Assembly: GCA_030430565.1 (NCBI GenBank)
Contig: JAUIKS010000003.1
Span: 248,001 to 312,000 of the forward strand
Length of the DNA: 64,000 nt
Direction: 5' to 3'
DNA from: Polyangia bacterium
Lineage (GTDB): Bacteria; Myxococcota_A; Polyangia; Nannocystales; Nannocystaceae
Shown: positions 28,131 to 37,788 of the stretch, piece by piece
Layout of the letters: each line of letters starts with the position of its first letter
How positions within the stretch are numbered: the stretch's first letter is position 1
Translations under genes and position numbers: made by a program
Notes under the pieces: generated by a model
The model's input: only the letters and a program-made list of their open reading frames with translations
What the model was told of the DNA's origin: nothing
Database searches by the model: none

Positions 28131-28454
28131 TGTGGTCGTTCATTCTCGAGGCCCCCGTCGGGATCCTTGCCCTCGAGATCCGCGGTTGCGCGCTGCGCCG
28201 ACCCGGACTGCTGCGTCGGACAGCACAAGGAGAAGCTCCACCCCTTGAGTCGATCCATCGCGCCCAAGAGCACCTGGACGTGCCGGAGTAAAGCCGATTT
28301 CGTCCGTTGGTTTTGCCCGAGCTTTGCCAAGAAATGGGGGAATTCGGGCTCTCACGGGACCGAGAAGGGAAAACCTCCCCCTCCAGAACGCCCGAATCCG
28401 TGGGTTAGCGACCGATCGGCGGGTTGTGGGAGTTCTGGAGAGGGCGGCCGCGAC
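28131..28454. other. Unassigned DNA at the right end of the element
   Basis: No recognisable gene. Frames on both strands are short and of odd composition. It lies between the VOC fragment and the right attachment site. Confidence 0.5.
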
Positions 28455-28472
28455 TCTGGTTTGAAGTCGCGG
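28455..28472 (+). repeat. Right attachment site (18-bp core)
   Basis: TCTGGTTTGAAGTCGCGG, identical to 9072-9089. The kinase N-terminal frame (minus strand) enters it as HRDFKP and then loses similarity. Confidence 0.92.
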
Positions 28473-29164
28473 TGCAGCAGCTTCGCCTCATGGGCAGCCG
28501 CGAGCCCGCGCCCGGCCGCCTCCATCAGCTCGAGGACGTCGCGCCACGATCGTCGCGCGTCGCGGCGCTCCATCCACGCGCCCAGCGTCTCGCCGTCGAT
28601 GTACTCCATCGCCAGCCAGACGGCGGTCTCGTGCTCTCCGACGTCGTGGATCGCCACGACGTTCGGGTGCGCGAGCTTGGCCAGCGCCTGCGCCTCTCGC
28701 AGCAGGCGCGCTCGCCCTGCGCTGCCGCCAGCCGAGCGCGAGGCGCCGCGCGCCTCGGGGTGGAGCAGCTTGAGCGCGACCTTGCGGTCCAGCTCGGGAT
28801 CGAAGGCGGCGAAGACGACCCCCATGCCGCCCGCGCCGAGCTTTCGGAGCACGACGTAGCGACCGATGACGGCCCCGCGCTCGAGCTCGGCGCCGGCGCG
28901 CGTCGCCCTGGCGCGGGTCGCCTCGACGCGCGCGTCCCTCGGCGCCGCAGTCTTCTCGAGCCCCGTCACGACGGCGCCGGGGAGCGGCCCCGCGCTCGCG
29001 ATTGTCTTGTCGGTGCCGGAGACCTCGACGTCGACGCTCGCGTCGACGCTGACACCAGCCACGGTCGCCGCGAGCCCCGAGGCCTCGAGGTCGACGCCGG
29101 CTGCAGTCGCCGCGAGCTCGGAGACCCCGACGCTCGCGGGCTGGTCCGTCTCGTGTATCCCCAT
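28455..29164 (-). pseudogene. Kinase-TPR protein, N-terminal part
   Basis: ATG at 29164. Residues 1-95 are an Ala/Val/Thr-rich linker; the kinase domain begins IGRYVVLRKLGAGGMGVVFA (glycine loop), then VALKLLHPE (catalytic Lys), MEYIDGETLGAWME, and ends at HRDFKP inside the attachment core. The rest of the domain and the TPRs are at 6647-9089. In the present arrangement translation would run on about 35 meaningless codons to a stop at 28352. Confidence 0.93.
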
Positions 29165-29391
29165 CGTCCCCGCGCTCGATTCTACCGTGGCCCTCGCGAC
29201 AGCTCGCGCGCGAAGGCTTTACGCGGTCGCCCTCACGCGCGCGCACAGGCGCCGCGAGCGACGAGCGCGTCGGCGAACATGGCGAATCGAACACGTCGTT
29301 CTGCGGGGCGCCGGGGCCTAGCGAGCGCTGGAGAGCCCGCCTCCACGGGCTGCTTCGCCGCCGCTCGCGCGCGTTGATACGATCGTCGATC

Positions 29392-29574
29392 GTGAAGGAT
29401 CATCGATCTAGATCGCTCCTGCGCCCGCTGCTCGCGACGTTGACCGTCGGCGCGTGCGGCGACGACTCGACCGTCGACGCGAACGAGAGCGCGACGACCC
29501 ACGCCGCCTCGGCGGGCGCGACGACTACCGGCGGGAGCTCCGGCGTCGCGTCGACGACGACGGGCACCACCTGA
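29392..29574 (+). CDS. Short lipoprotein, perhaps a truncated one (60 aa)
   Basis: GTG at 29392 (ATG at 29374 is an alternative) starts a leader with lipobox-like TVGACGDD, then a Ser/Thr/Ala/Gly linker (SAGATTTGGSSGVASTTTGT) and a stop. It looks like the first part of the Ser/Thr-linker lipoproteins of this genome without the body domain. Confidence 0.45.
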   Translation: MKDHRSRSLLRPLLATLTVGACGDDSTVDANESATTHAASAGATTTGGSSGVASTTTGTT

Positions 29575-29655
29575 CACGGCGCGAGCAGACGAGCTCCGAA
29601 GAGCGCCTGCTCGCGCGTTGCGACCAAGGTCGCGTCGGACGAACCGACGGGGCCG

Positions 29656-30108
29656 CTACTGGAAGGCGTCGCCGGCTTTCTTCGCCGCCGCCTCTAGGTG
29701 ATCGAGCGACTCCTTCAGGTCCGCGCGGGCCTCAGCCGCCTCGGCCTCGGCCGCGCCCTGGGCCGTTTCGAATTTCGCCGTGGCCTCGTCGTACTTGGCG
29801 CGCGCCGCCTTCAAGTTCTCTCGCGCCTCCGCCTTGGCCTCGGCGCCGGCGGCGTCGAGCTTCGCGTCGAGCGCCTGGAGCTCGCGCTCGGCGGCCTCGA
29901 GGCGCGTCTTCGCGTCCTGGCCCCACCCCTCGAGCTTATCCTTCGCCTCCTTCGCGGCGGCGCGCGAAGCCTCGCCGCCCGCCTCGAGCGCGGCCTTGGC
30001 GTGCGCGCCGGCCTCCTCGGCTTTCTTCTCTGACTCGGCGCTGCAGCCCACGAGGCTGCCGAGCAGGAGCACGAGCGCTGCGGAGTAGGTCACGGGGTGG
30101 TGTCGCAT
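29656..30108 (-). CDS. Ala/Glu-rich coiled-coil lipoprotein (150 aa)
   Basis: ATG at 30108 gives a good lipoprotein leader (MRHHPVTYSAALVLLLGSLV, then GCSAES); an earlier ATG at 30153 is less likely. The mature part is nearly all Ala/Glu/Lys helix (KKAEEAGAHAKAALEAGGEA onward), predicted as a long coiled coil, like Lpp-type or envelope-stress spacer proteins. Confidence 0.75.
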   Translation of the reverse strand: MRHHPVTYSAALVLLLGSLVGCSAESEKKAEEAGAHAKAALEAGGEASRAAAKEAKDKLEGWGQDAKTRLEAAERELQALDAKLDAAGAEAKAEARENLKAARAKYDEATAKFETAQGAAEAEAAEARADLKESLDHLEAAAKKAGDAFQ

Positions 30109-30186
30109 CTCGGGTGTCGCTTTCTCTCGGTTTAGTTCGTTCTGTTCGTTCATGATTCGCGTGACTCGTTTCGGTCGTAGATCGAG

Positions 30187-31026
30187 CTACTCGCCGGGCG
30201 CGTCGCAGTCGCTATCGAGCGCGAACACCCGCACGTCGTCCAGGAGCACGCCGAGCGAGTCCGGCGCACCTACGTCCTCTAGCAGCAGCTCGCTCACGCG
30301 CTCGGGCGCCTCGACCTGGAACACGAACTCGCCCCACGTCGCCGGCACCGGCGCGCCGACGAGCAGCAGCTGGTTCGCGAAGATCACCGTGAGCCGCTGC
30401 GTCCCCTCCGCGCCCGGTCGCTGACGCGCCCAGAAGCGGAGCTCGTAGCGCTCCGCCGCCGAGGTGTCGATGTTCTGCGCGAGCCGGGCCGAGGTCGTCT
30501 CGTGCGCGCTCGCGTCGACGTCGAGGCCGTGGCAGCTCGCGTCGAGCTCGGCGTACTGAATCCCGTTGACCGCGACCGCGTGGAGGTTCTTCTGCAGCCC
30601 GACTGCGGGCGACTGCACCGGATCATCGACGTCGCACGGGCCGGTGTAGCCCCACTGCACATCCCAGCCAGGCAGCCGCTCGCTCGGGTGGAGATCACGC
30701 TGGGCGGGGCGCGTGACGACCGGTGACTCGAAGCTCCCGTTCACGACGAGGTTGCTCGCGTCCGTCTCACAGCGCGCCGCGCCGGCGTCGTCGCCGGTGT
30801 CCGCCGCGTCGCCGTCGCTCGAGCCCGTCGGGGTCGCCGCGCTCGTCTCCGCGCTCGAGCTCGCGCCGACGTACGTCGACCACCCCCCGCTAGAGGAGGT
30901 CGCGCCCGAGCTCGAGCCGACCACGGAGTCGTCTCCTCCGCACGCGCTCACGCCAAACGAGGCGAGCAGCGCGACGCCGCCGAGCGAGCCCCCGAACCAT
31001 TGCCAACTCCTCCGTCTCAGCGTCAC
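30187..31026 (-). CDS. Lipoprotein with DUF642/choice-of-anchor-type beta-sandwich (279 aa)
   Basis: Leader with lipobox (VALLASFGVSACGGDD), a Ser/Gly/Thr linker to about 75, then NLVVNGSFESP and LPGWDVQW. These are hallmarks of galactose-binding-like 'NGSFE' domains. ERYELRFWARQRPG and LLLVGAPVPATWGEFVFQVE continue the sandwich. It may bind carbohydrate at the outer surface (family knowledge; not shown here). Confidence 0.75.
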   Translation of the reverse strand: MTLRRRSWQWFGGSLGGVALLASFGVSACGGDDSVVGSSSGATSSSGGWSTYVGASSSAETSAATPTGSSDGDAADTGDDAGAARCETDASNLVVNGSFESPVVTRPAQRDLHPSERLPGWDVQWGYTGPCDVDDPVQSPAVGLQKNLHAVAVNGIQYAELDASCHGLDVDASAHETTSARLAQNIDTSAAERYELRFWARQRPGAEGTQRLTVIFANQLLLVGAPVPATWGEFVFQVEAPERVSELLLEDVGAPDSLGVLLDDVRVFALDSDCDAPGE

Positions 31027-31503
31027 CGCGATCTCCTCTGCTCTGTCCGTACGGTCATGTTTCTGCGGGCGGCCTCCGGGCGTGAAACGCGACCGGCGGC
31101 GCCGCGCCCTGAGATAAGCAAGCGTCGTGCCGTCGCCCGTCGCGCGGGGCGATCACCGCCCGCGGCGCCCTTGAGCGACTCGTCGAGGTCAGCGCCGACA
31201 CCTCGGGGGGCGCGCGAGCGCGCCCTCGGACGCCGGCGCGCGTGACCTCATGACACGCTGTGCCACGCTGACACACTCCGCCGCGGTCACGCGCCCGGGC
31301 CGCCGTCGTCAGTCGTCATTTCACGACGGAGAGGATCTTGAGTCGCTGGCGCGGGGGCGGGCGCGGGCCAGGCGTAGCGGGTGCCGTCGAGTGAGGCGCG
31401 CTCGTCGTGGAAACGAGTCGCGCCGTCGTCCATGCTCAAGAGGCTAGCGCGGGCGTCGTCTCGCGCGCGTGGGGTGATGATGTCTGATGGGACATGATGT
31501 ATG
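31027..31503. other. Gap without a supported gene
   Basis: Upstream of the lipoprotein gene and downstream of the kinase-TPR gene. The frames here are Arg/Ala-rich antisense-like. It probably holds the promoter of the minus-strand lipoprotein gene at 30187-31026. Confidence 0.5.
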
Positions 31504-34308
31504 TCAGCGCTCGCGCTCGGCGAGCCACTCGTCGACGCGCTGGCGGGTGGCGTCGCCCTCGCCGCCGAGCTCGCGCAGCTCGGCGCGGGCGAGCTCGGCC
31601 TCGCGGCGCGCCTGCTCGCGCTGTCCGTCGAGCCAGAGCGCGCGGGCGTGGCCGAAGCGGGCGCGGGCGAGGCTGAGCGGCTTCGCGCTGTCGGTGACCC
31701 CCCACTCGCGGACGGCGGCGGCGTAGTGCATGCGCGCCTTGGTGGCGTCGCCCTCCTCAAGGGTGAGCTTTCCTAGCAGCGTGTCGAGCTCGGCGGCGAC
31801 CCGAGAGGAGTCGGGCCCGCGCCGGTTGACGTATTCGTCGTGGGCGCGATCGAGCAGCGCGCGCGCCTCGGCGTCTCGCCCGGACTCTCGCAGCACCCTG
31901 ACGAGCTCGTAGCGCATGCTCGCCACCGCCACGGAGCCCCGCCCGTCGACGGCGGCGCTGTAGTCGATGAGCTGCTGAAACCGCCGCTCGGCGTCCTCGT
32001 AGCGCTTCATCATCCGGAGCGCGCGGGCGAGGTTGAGGAGCGAGATGCCGGCGGCCTTGTTGAGCGCGCCGCCGCCGTGTGTGGCGATCTCGATCGCGCG
32101 CTCGAGGTGCTCGACGGCCTCTTCGAAGCGGCGCAGGTTCTTGAGGACTAGCCCGACCGCGTTGTGGGCGTCGCCGGTCCGCTGGTGGTCCGCGCCGTTG
32201 GCTTGGCGCGTCAGCTCGAGCGCCCGCTGGGCGTGCTCGAGCGCCTCGTCGCGGCGCCCGGTGATGAGCGAGGCGTTCGCCAGGAGGTAGTGCGGCTCAG
32301 CGAGCTTGAGGCTGTCGGGCGGGTAGACGCGCAGCGCGAGCTCGAGCGCGCGGCCCAGCTGGGCGTGGGCCTCCTCGCCGCGGCCGCTCGTCCGGATGTA
32401 GACGACGCCGAGCGCGAGCGCCTGCCGGATCAACAGCGCGTTGGGGTCCTCCTCGGTGAAGCCGAGGCGGGCCAGCATCGCGTGGGCGTCGAGCGCCCGC
32501 GCGAGCGCGGCGTCGGAGCGCCTGGCGTTCGCGCTCGTGATCGCCGACTGGATCAGCGCCGAGATAGCGACCTCATCGTGCCCGGCGGTGAGCGCGACGC
32601 GGTACGCCTCCTCGTAGCGCTCGAGCGCGCGCGCGAGGTCGGGGTTGCTGGCGCGGGCCTCGAGCGCGCCCTTCAGCAGCAGCAGCTCCGCGGTGACGGG
32701 CGGGTGCTCGAGCTCGGCGGCGCGGCGCTCGATCGCCTCGCAGCGGGTCTTCGCCTCGTCGAGGTCACCGGCGTTCAGCTCGGCGCGGGCGCGCGCGAGC
32801 TCGCCGCGCAGCCGCACCACCGCCTGGGCGCGCTCGGGCTCGGGCGGCGAGGGGGCGCGGGCGCGCCGGGTGTCGAGGCAGCGCACGGGGTCCTCGAGCG
32901 CGTCGACGAGGACCGCGGCCTCGCGGAGGATGTCCTCGTCCGCGGTCGCCAGCGCGGTCGCCAGCGCGCGCAGCTCCTCGCGCCCGAGCTCGAGGCAGTG
33001 CACGGGGACCAGCGCGGCGGCGCGGCGCAGGTCGGCGGCGTCGCAGGCGTTGTTGAGGGCGGCGCGGAATCCGTCGCCGTAGGCGTCGAGCTTGCGCCGC
33101 GTTCGCTCCCAGACGCGCGGGGCGTAGCTCGCGTCGCTGCTCGAGAACGCCGCCTGCACGTCGCGGCTGCGCGCGGCGTCCCAGACGTCCGCGAGCGCGC
33201 TGGCGGGGTCGTGACAGATCGCCGGGCCGCGGGGTCGCGCGCTGAGCAGCGCGGTCGCGGTCACGAGCGCGGTCACGACGAGCAGCCCCCCGCCGACGCG
33301 GAGCAGCGCGCGCGTGGGGTCGCGAGCGAGCGCGGCGAGCAGCTCGTCCATCGAGGGCCAGCGCGCGTCGGGGTCGACGTCCAGCCCGCGCGTGAGGACG
33401 CGGTAGATCCTCGCGGGGACGCGCTTGAGCTTGTCGGGGGTCTGTCGCTCGCCTCGCAGGATCCGGGCGTGCAGGACCCCCGGGGTGCTGCCCTTGAAGG
33501 GTCGCTGCCCGTAGAGCGCCTCGTGCAGGGTGACGCAGAAGCTGAAGATGTCGCTGCGCGGGCTGAGGGCGCCGTTGTCGATCTGCTCGGGCGGCATGTA
33601 GGCGGGCGTCCCGATCGCCCCGTCGGCGCCGGTGAGCTCGACGCTCAGCAGCGACCGCTCGGCGCTGGTGAGCTCAGCGTCGTGGCTGGGCGGCCGCGCG
33701 GCCTCGCGGGCGCTCCGCTCGCGCGCGAGGCCGAAGTCGAGCACGCACACGCGCCCGTCCTCGCCGAGCAGGACGTTCTCTGGCTTGAAGTCCCGGTGCA
33801 CGAGCCCGGCCTCGTGGGCCGCCGCGAGCCCGCGCCCGGCGTCGCTCAGCACCCGCAGGACGTCGCGCCAGTGATGCCCGCCGCGGCGGATGTACGCGCG
33901 CAGGGTCTCGCCGCGGATGTACTCCATGGCGACGTAGATGTCGCCGTCGTGGCGCCCGACGTCGTAGACCTGCACGACGTTGGGGTGCGAGAGGCGGGCC
34001 ATGGCCTGGGCCTCGCGGTACATCCGCGCGCTCCCCTCGCTCCCGTCTCGCCCCCGGCGCAGCAGCTTCACCGCGATGCGGCGGTCGAGCTGGTCGTCGT
34101 AGGCGAGGTAGACGACGCCCATGCCGCCGCGGCCGAGCTCGCGGAGGACGAGGAAGCGGCCGATCGTGCTCGGCGCTTCCTCCGGCGGGCCCGCGGGCGG
34201 GGGCGCGCGACCGAGTCGGCGCGTCGGCGCGGAGCGCTCGACGAGCTGGCGCGTCACCGCGTCGGGGCTCGAGCGGTCGAGCTCCGCGCCGCCTTCAGGG
34301 GCGATCAC
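31504..34308 (-). CDS. Ser/Thr protein kinase with C-terminal TPRs
   Basis: The GTG at 34308 is preferred: upstream codons contain promoter-like DNA (TTGACTTGTCTTTTAGATCA) although the frame is open to 34416. Kinase motifs are complete: LGRGGMGVVYLAYD, IAVKLLRRG, LVHRDFKPENVLLG, CVLDFGLARE, GTPAYMPPEQ. A TM helix follows the kinase (about 350-370: VGGGLLVVTALVTATALLSA), then a Cys-containing helical region and TPRs to the end. It is a membrane-bound receptor kinase. The architecture matches the element-split kinase, so it is a close paralogue; its own catalytic loop carries a 16/18 match to the attachment core (33779-33796). Confidence 0.93.
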   Translation of the reverse strand: MIAPEGGAELDRSSPDAVTRQLVERSAPTRRLGRAPPPAGPPEEAPSTIGRFLVLRELGRGGMGVVYLAYDDQLDRRIAVKLLRRGRDGSEGSARMYREAQAMARLSHPNVVQVYDVGRHDGDIYVAMEYIRGETLRAYIRRGGHHWRDVLRVLSDAGRGLAAAHEAGLVHRDFKPENVLLGEDGRVCVLDFGLARERSAREAARPPSHDAELTSAERSLLSVELTGADGAIGTPAYMPPEQIDNGALSPRSDIFSFCVTLHEALYGQRPFKGSTPGVLHARILRGERQTPDKLKRVPARIYRVLTRGLDVDPDARWPSMDELLAALARDPTRALLRVGGGLLVVTALVTATALLSARPRGPAICHDPASALADVWDAARSRDVQAAFSSSDASYAPRVWERTRRKLDAYGDGFRAALNNACDAADLRRAAALVPVHCLELGREELRALATALATADEDILREAAVLVDALEDPVRCLDTRRARAPSPPEPERAQAVVRLRGELARARAELNAGDLDEAKTRCEAIERRAAELEHPPVTAELLLLKGALEARASNPDLARALERYEEAYRVALTAGHDEVAISALIQSAITSANARRSDAALARALDAHAMLARLGFTEEDPNALLIRQALALGVVYIRTSGRGEEAHAQLGRALELALRVYPPDSLKLAEPHYLLANASLITGRRDEALEHAQRALELTRQANGADHQRTGDAHNAVGLVLKNLRRFEEAVEHLERAIEIATHGGGALNKAAGISLLNLARALRMMKRYEDAERRFQQLIDYSAAVDGRGSVAVASMRYELVRVLRESGRDAEARALLDRAHDEYVNRRGPDSSRVAAELDTLLGKLTLEEGDATKARMHYAAAVREWGVTDSAKPLSLARARFGHARALWLDGQREQARREAELARAELRELGGEGDATRQRVDEWLAERER

Positions 34309-34429
34309 GCGATCGATGGTCCCGCGACCTGATCTAAAAGACAAGTCAAAGGCGCGCGCGGCCAGGCGGGCGTAGATGGTTTGATAGACATGTACACCGC
34401 GCGCGCGTGGGCGCACGCGCTGCAGCGCG

Positions 34430-36019
34430 CTACTCGGGCATGCTGGGGCCGGCGTCGGGCTCGCGCTCGTCGAGCAGGATCACGGGGACGGGGGCGTTGC
34501 GCCCGGGGCTCCAGTGCAGCAGGTCGGCCTCGCGCGCGTGGACGTGCAGGTAGGTGTACTGCACGCGATCGCGGGGGACGAGCTCGTCGTGGGTGAAGAC
34601 GGCGATCCAGGTGCCGGTGTTGAAGTACCAGGAGGGCTCGGGCAGGTCGCGGCGGGCGTTGAGCCGCCACAGGACCTCCTCGTGGGTGTGGCCGAAGCAG
34701 ACCAGCGGGACCTCGAGCAGCGAGGCGATCTTGCGGGCGGACTTTCGCAGCGGCCGCGACGAGGGCTCGGCCGCGCTGCGCATGACCGCGTAGGCGATGC
34801 CGGCCATGGCCGCGAGCAGGAACAGGAAGTCGAGCATCAAGAACAGCGAGGCCTTGAACACGAAGCCGCCGCGCAGCTGGTGGATGCCGTGGAAGCCGGC
34901 GAACCACAGGCCGAAGGCGAACAGCGCGATCAGGACCGCGGCGATGAACACCCGCAGCGTCTGCCAGCCGAGGCTGCGGATCGCCTGGTAGAGGTCGGTG
35001 CGCGTGGCCTTGAGCGCCTCGATCTCGATCAGCGTGGGGCCGAGGCCCGTGTCGATCGCGAGCTGGGCGAGCGCGCGCTCGTGACTCTCGCGCATGCGCC
35101 GACGGACCTCGAGGCCGGGCTTTGCGAGCCGGCGGATGACCTGCAGCCAGAAGCGGCTGTGGCTGACGAACACGCGCAGCAGCAGGTGAGGCTTGTTGAG
35201 CACGAGCCACTTGAAGTAGCGGAGGTTGGCGCGCGTGCTGGGGACGATGAAGGTGATGTGGCCGAAGGCGTTGTAGAGGTAGCGCTGAAAGAAGTTGCCC
35301 AGCGGCATGTCCTGCTCGGCGCGGAACATGCGGTCCTCGTGGTCGTCGAGCTCGCCGCGCAGCAGGTAGCGGAACGCGTTCTCCGGGTCGTACTGGCAGC
35401 CGTGCTCGATCCAGACGCGCCCGGGCTCGTAGTAGAACCATGGCTGAAAGGACATGCGGGAGCAGGCCGCGCGCGCGCGCGGCTCGTCCGCTCGGCGTCG
35501 CGCGCGACGCTCGACCGCGTCGCGGATGACGGCCTGCACGCGCGCCCACTGGAGCTCGAGGTCGTGGTTGCCCGGGAGGAAGATGACCTCGTGGCCGGCG
35601 AGGAGCACGCCCGCGAGCGCGTCGATGAACACCGGGTGTCCCTCGGTGATCTCGAGCATCGCGGTGGCGGCGGCGTCGGGCGTCATGACCGGGCCGAAGC
35701 GGCGGCCCCGCAGGGTCGTGCCGGCCGCGCCCATGCTCCCAGCCGCGCCCATGCTCGATGATGACGCGGCGGCCCGCTGGCCTACGTCACGGTCGATCCG
35801 CAGCAGGTCGAAGACGTCGCCGTTGAGGACGAGCTTGAAGTCGACGCCGCGGCGACTCGCGTCTTCGCACAGGTACACACAGAAGCTGCGGAAGTCCTCG
35901 TCGTAGAAGAACGCCTCTAGCTCGTAGAAGCGCCCGGTTTCAGGGTTTTTGCCGCGGCCGATGTGGAGGTCGCTCACGACGTAGAGCTCGTGAGCTGGGA
36001 TGTTCTCCGAGTCGTCCAT
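34430..36019 (-). CDS. Membrane-anchored metallophosphoesterase (529 aa)
   Basis: Calcineurin-like motifs are all present: SDLHIG, NGDVFD, LPGNHDLELQW and FGHTHEE. They are split by a long insertion. The insertion holds two hydrophobic segments at about 360-385 (VFIAAVLIALFAFGLWFAGF) and about 395-420 (FKASLFLMLDFLFLLAAMAG), so the two halves of the active site flank a membrane hairpin. A short MGAAGSMGAAG repeat near 90 looks recent. Substrate unknown; phosphoesters such as lipid A precursors (LpxH-like) are one option, but it is much longer than LpxH. Confidence 0.85.
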   Translation of the reverse strand: MDDSENIPAHELYVVSDLHIGRGKNPETGRFYELEAFFYDEDFRSFCVYLCEDASRRGVDFKLVLNGDVFDLLRIDRDVGQRAAASSSSMGAAGSMGAAGTTLRGRRFGPVMTPDAAATAMLEITEGHPVFIDALAGVLLAGHEVIFLPGNHDLELQWARVQAVIRDAVERRARRRADEPRARAACSRMSFQPWFYYEPGRVWIEHGCQYDPENAFRYLLRGELDDHEDRMFRAEQDMPLGNFFQRYLYNAFGHITFIVPSTRANLRYFKWLVLNKPHLLLRVFVSHSRFWLQVIRRLAKPGLEVRRRMRESHERALAQLAIDTGLGPTLIEIEALKATRTDLYQAIRSLGWQTLRVFIAAVLIALFAFGLWFAGFHGIHQLRGGFVFKASLFLMLDFLFLLAAMAGIAYAVMRSAAEPSSRPLRKSARKIASLLEVPLVCFGHTHEEVLWRLNARRDLPEPSWYFNTGTWIAVFTHDELVPRDRVQYTYLHVHAREADLLHWSPGRNAPVPVILLDEREPDAGPSMPE

Positions 36020-36219
36020 GGGGCCGAGCGCTCAGTGTACCCCCGGACGTGTCGGCGCGCCGCTGCTCCAGCCTGCGGGTCTGCCGCTGTCGACGCGCGA
36101 GCCCTGGCGCGCGCGCTTGGTCTAGGTGGCTTAAAGGACCGATTCTCCGACGGGCGTGGTTTGCTATCCTCCGGGCATACCGTCGCGGCTCCGAGCCGCG
36201 TCGGCGGCAGGTGATTGGT

Positions 36220-37596
36220 ATGCGCACTGGACCCCTCATGTTCGTCAGGACCCTCAAGACCGCGGATACGCTCCGCAGCGCGCGCGCCTCGCGGGCGCGG
36301 CGGCTCGCGCTGATGGGCGCGCTCGCGCTGGTAGGCGCGTGTGGTGACAGCGGCGGCGTCACGGGCAGCAGCGTCGGGATGCCGACCGACTCGAACAGCG
36401 CGAGCGACGGCGAGACCGAGGACACGAGCGACGGGACCACGGCGGGGCCGATGACGGGCGCGAGCGAGGTGACGGACTCGACCTCCAACCCCGACACGGA
36501 CGCGACGACGACCGACAGCACCGACACGTCGAACACGACGAACAACCCCGGGGATCCGCTCGAGATCCACTGCGACGAGCCCCCCGAGGGCGCGGTCGGG
36601 ACCAACTTCGAGCACTTCTTCCAGGTCTCGGGCGGCACGCCGAGCTACCAGTGGTCCTACGAGGACCTCCCGGACGGGCTGCTCACCGACGGCGTCTCGG
36701 GCTACGTCAACGGCACGCCGACGCTCGCGGGCGTCTACGCGATCGAGATCACGGTGACGGATGTCTACGACCAGGTCGCGGTCGAGACCTGCACCGTCGT
36801 CATCAACGACAAGCTCAGCGCGGATCTCGACGCGCTCGACGGCCCGTGCCTCAAGGCGGGGGAGTCGATGCTCGACTACATGTCGGGCGGGAACGGCGAG
36901 CCCATCGTCTGCTCGGTCCCGGGCGGCAAGGGCAACGGCGTGCTCCCAGACGGCCTCACGGTCGACGAGAGCGACTGCACGACCCAGGGGACGATCGCCG
37001 AGCTGACCTACGGGACCTGGGCGTGGATCGTCGAGGCGAAGCAGGGCGACGTCTCGGTCTACGCGCCCTACTGCGCGAGCCAGCTGCTGCAGGGGCCGCA
37101 GTCCTACAAGATCGAGGGCTGGCACGCGGGCGGCGATCACCTGGTCCCGGCGACAGGTACCTTCGCGCCGGGCGAGGACATCAAGTTCGACGGCGACATG
37201 GAGCCGCGCTTCGAGGTCTCCGGCTGCGACGGGCCGCCCTGCTACCACCAGACCTTCGCGAGCTTCTCGTCGTCGCCCTTCGGGACCGGGGAGTGTCAGG
37301 ACGACGCGGACAGCTGCTTCGGCATCTGCCCGCTGGTGCCCGACAACAACGAGCCCGACGGCGACAAGCAGCTGCCCTGCGAGCTGATGGAGGGCTTCGC
37401 GGGCCTCGAGCACGAGCTGTGGGCGAAGGGCGGCGCGGTCTCGGAGCCCTTCGAAGACCGCGTGTGGATCTCGCATCAGACGATCCACTACTGCATGGGC
37501 GACACGCAGGAGCTGTGCGTCGGCGGGATCGACGTCATCAAAGAGAACGGGAACAACTCGAACCTCGAGTTCGCGATCATCATGCGCCCCGAGTGA
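36220..37596 (+). CDS. Lipoprotein with putative Ig-like domain (458 aa)
   Basis: ATG at 36220 with AGGTG upstream. A twin-basic leader precedes the lipobox (LMGALALVGACGDS). A Thr/Ser/Asp linker runs to about 110. An Ig-like He_PIG-type domain follows (VSGGTPSYQWSYEDLPDGLL, then GTPTLAGVYAIEITVTD). The C-terminal region is Cys-rich. Secreted to the outer membrane; role unknown. Confidence 0.8.
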   Translation: MRTGPLMFVRTLKTADTLRSARASRARRLALMGALALVGACGDSGGVTGSSVGMPTDSNSASDGETEDTSDGTTAGPMTGASEVTDSTSNPDTDATTTDSTDTSNTTNNPGDPLEIHCDEPPEGAVGTNFEHFFQVSGGTPSYQWSYEDLPDGLLTDGVSGYVNGTPTLAGVYAIEITVTDVYDQVAVETCTVVINDKLSADLDALDGPCLKAGESMLDYMSGGNGEPIVCSVPGGKGNGVLPDGLTVDESDCTTQGTIAELTYGTWAWIVEAKQGDVSVYAPYCASQLLQGPQSYKIEGWHAGGDHLVPATGTFAPGEDIKFDGDMEPRFEVSGCDGPPCYHQTFASFSSSPFGTGECQDDADSCFGICPLVPDNNEPDGDKQLPCELMEGFAGLEHELWAKGGAVSEPFEDRVWISHQTIHYCMGDTQELCVGGIDVIKENGNNSNLEFAIIMRPE

Positions 37597-37788
37597 CGCG
37601 CGTGGAATCGCGCGCGGTCGATGGGGTGATCTCGCGTGCGGGAGTTCCGCGTCCGGCCTGGCGGCTGGGGCGACTCAGACCCCGTGGCTCCAGTTCGCCC
37701 CCCCTAGCGGGGCGCGCGGGCGATCGAGGCGAGCGCTGTACTCGACGCTCGAAACGGGGTTGCGCTCGTGTATGCTCGGTATCGCACG

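Noticed and set aside
28352-29164. A complete short kinase gene
   Set aside because: Similarity ends exactly in the attachment core; the remaining codons to the stop at 28352 are foreign DNA, and the missing part is at 6647-9089.
30187-31026. Secreted enzyme with carbohydrate-active catalytic domain
   Set aside because: Only a binding-type beta-sandwich pattern is visible; no catalytic motif.
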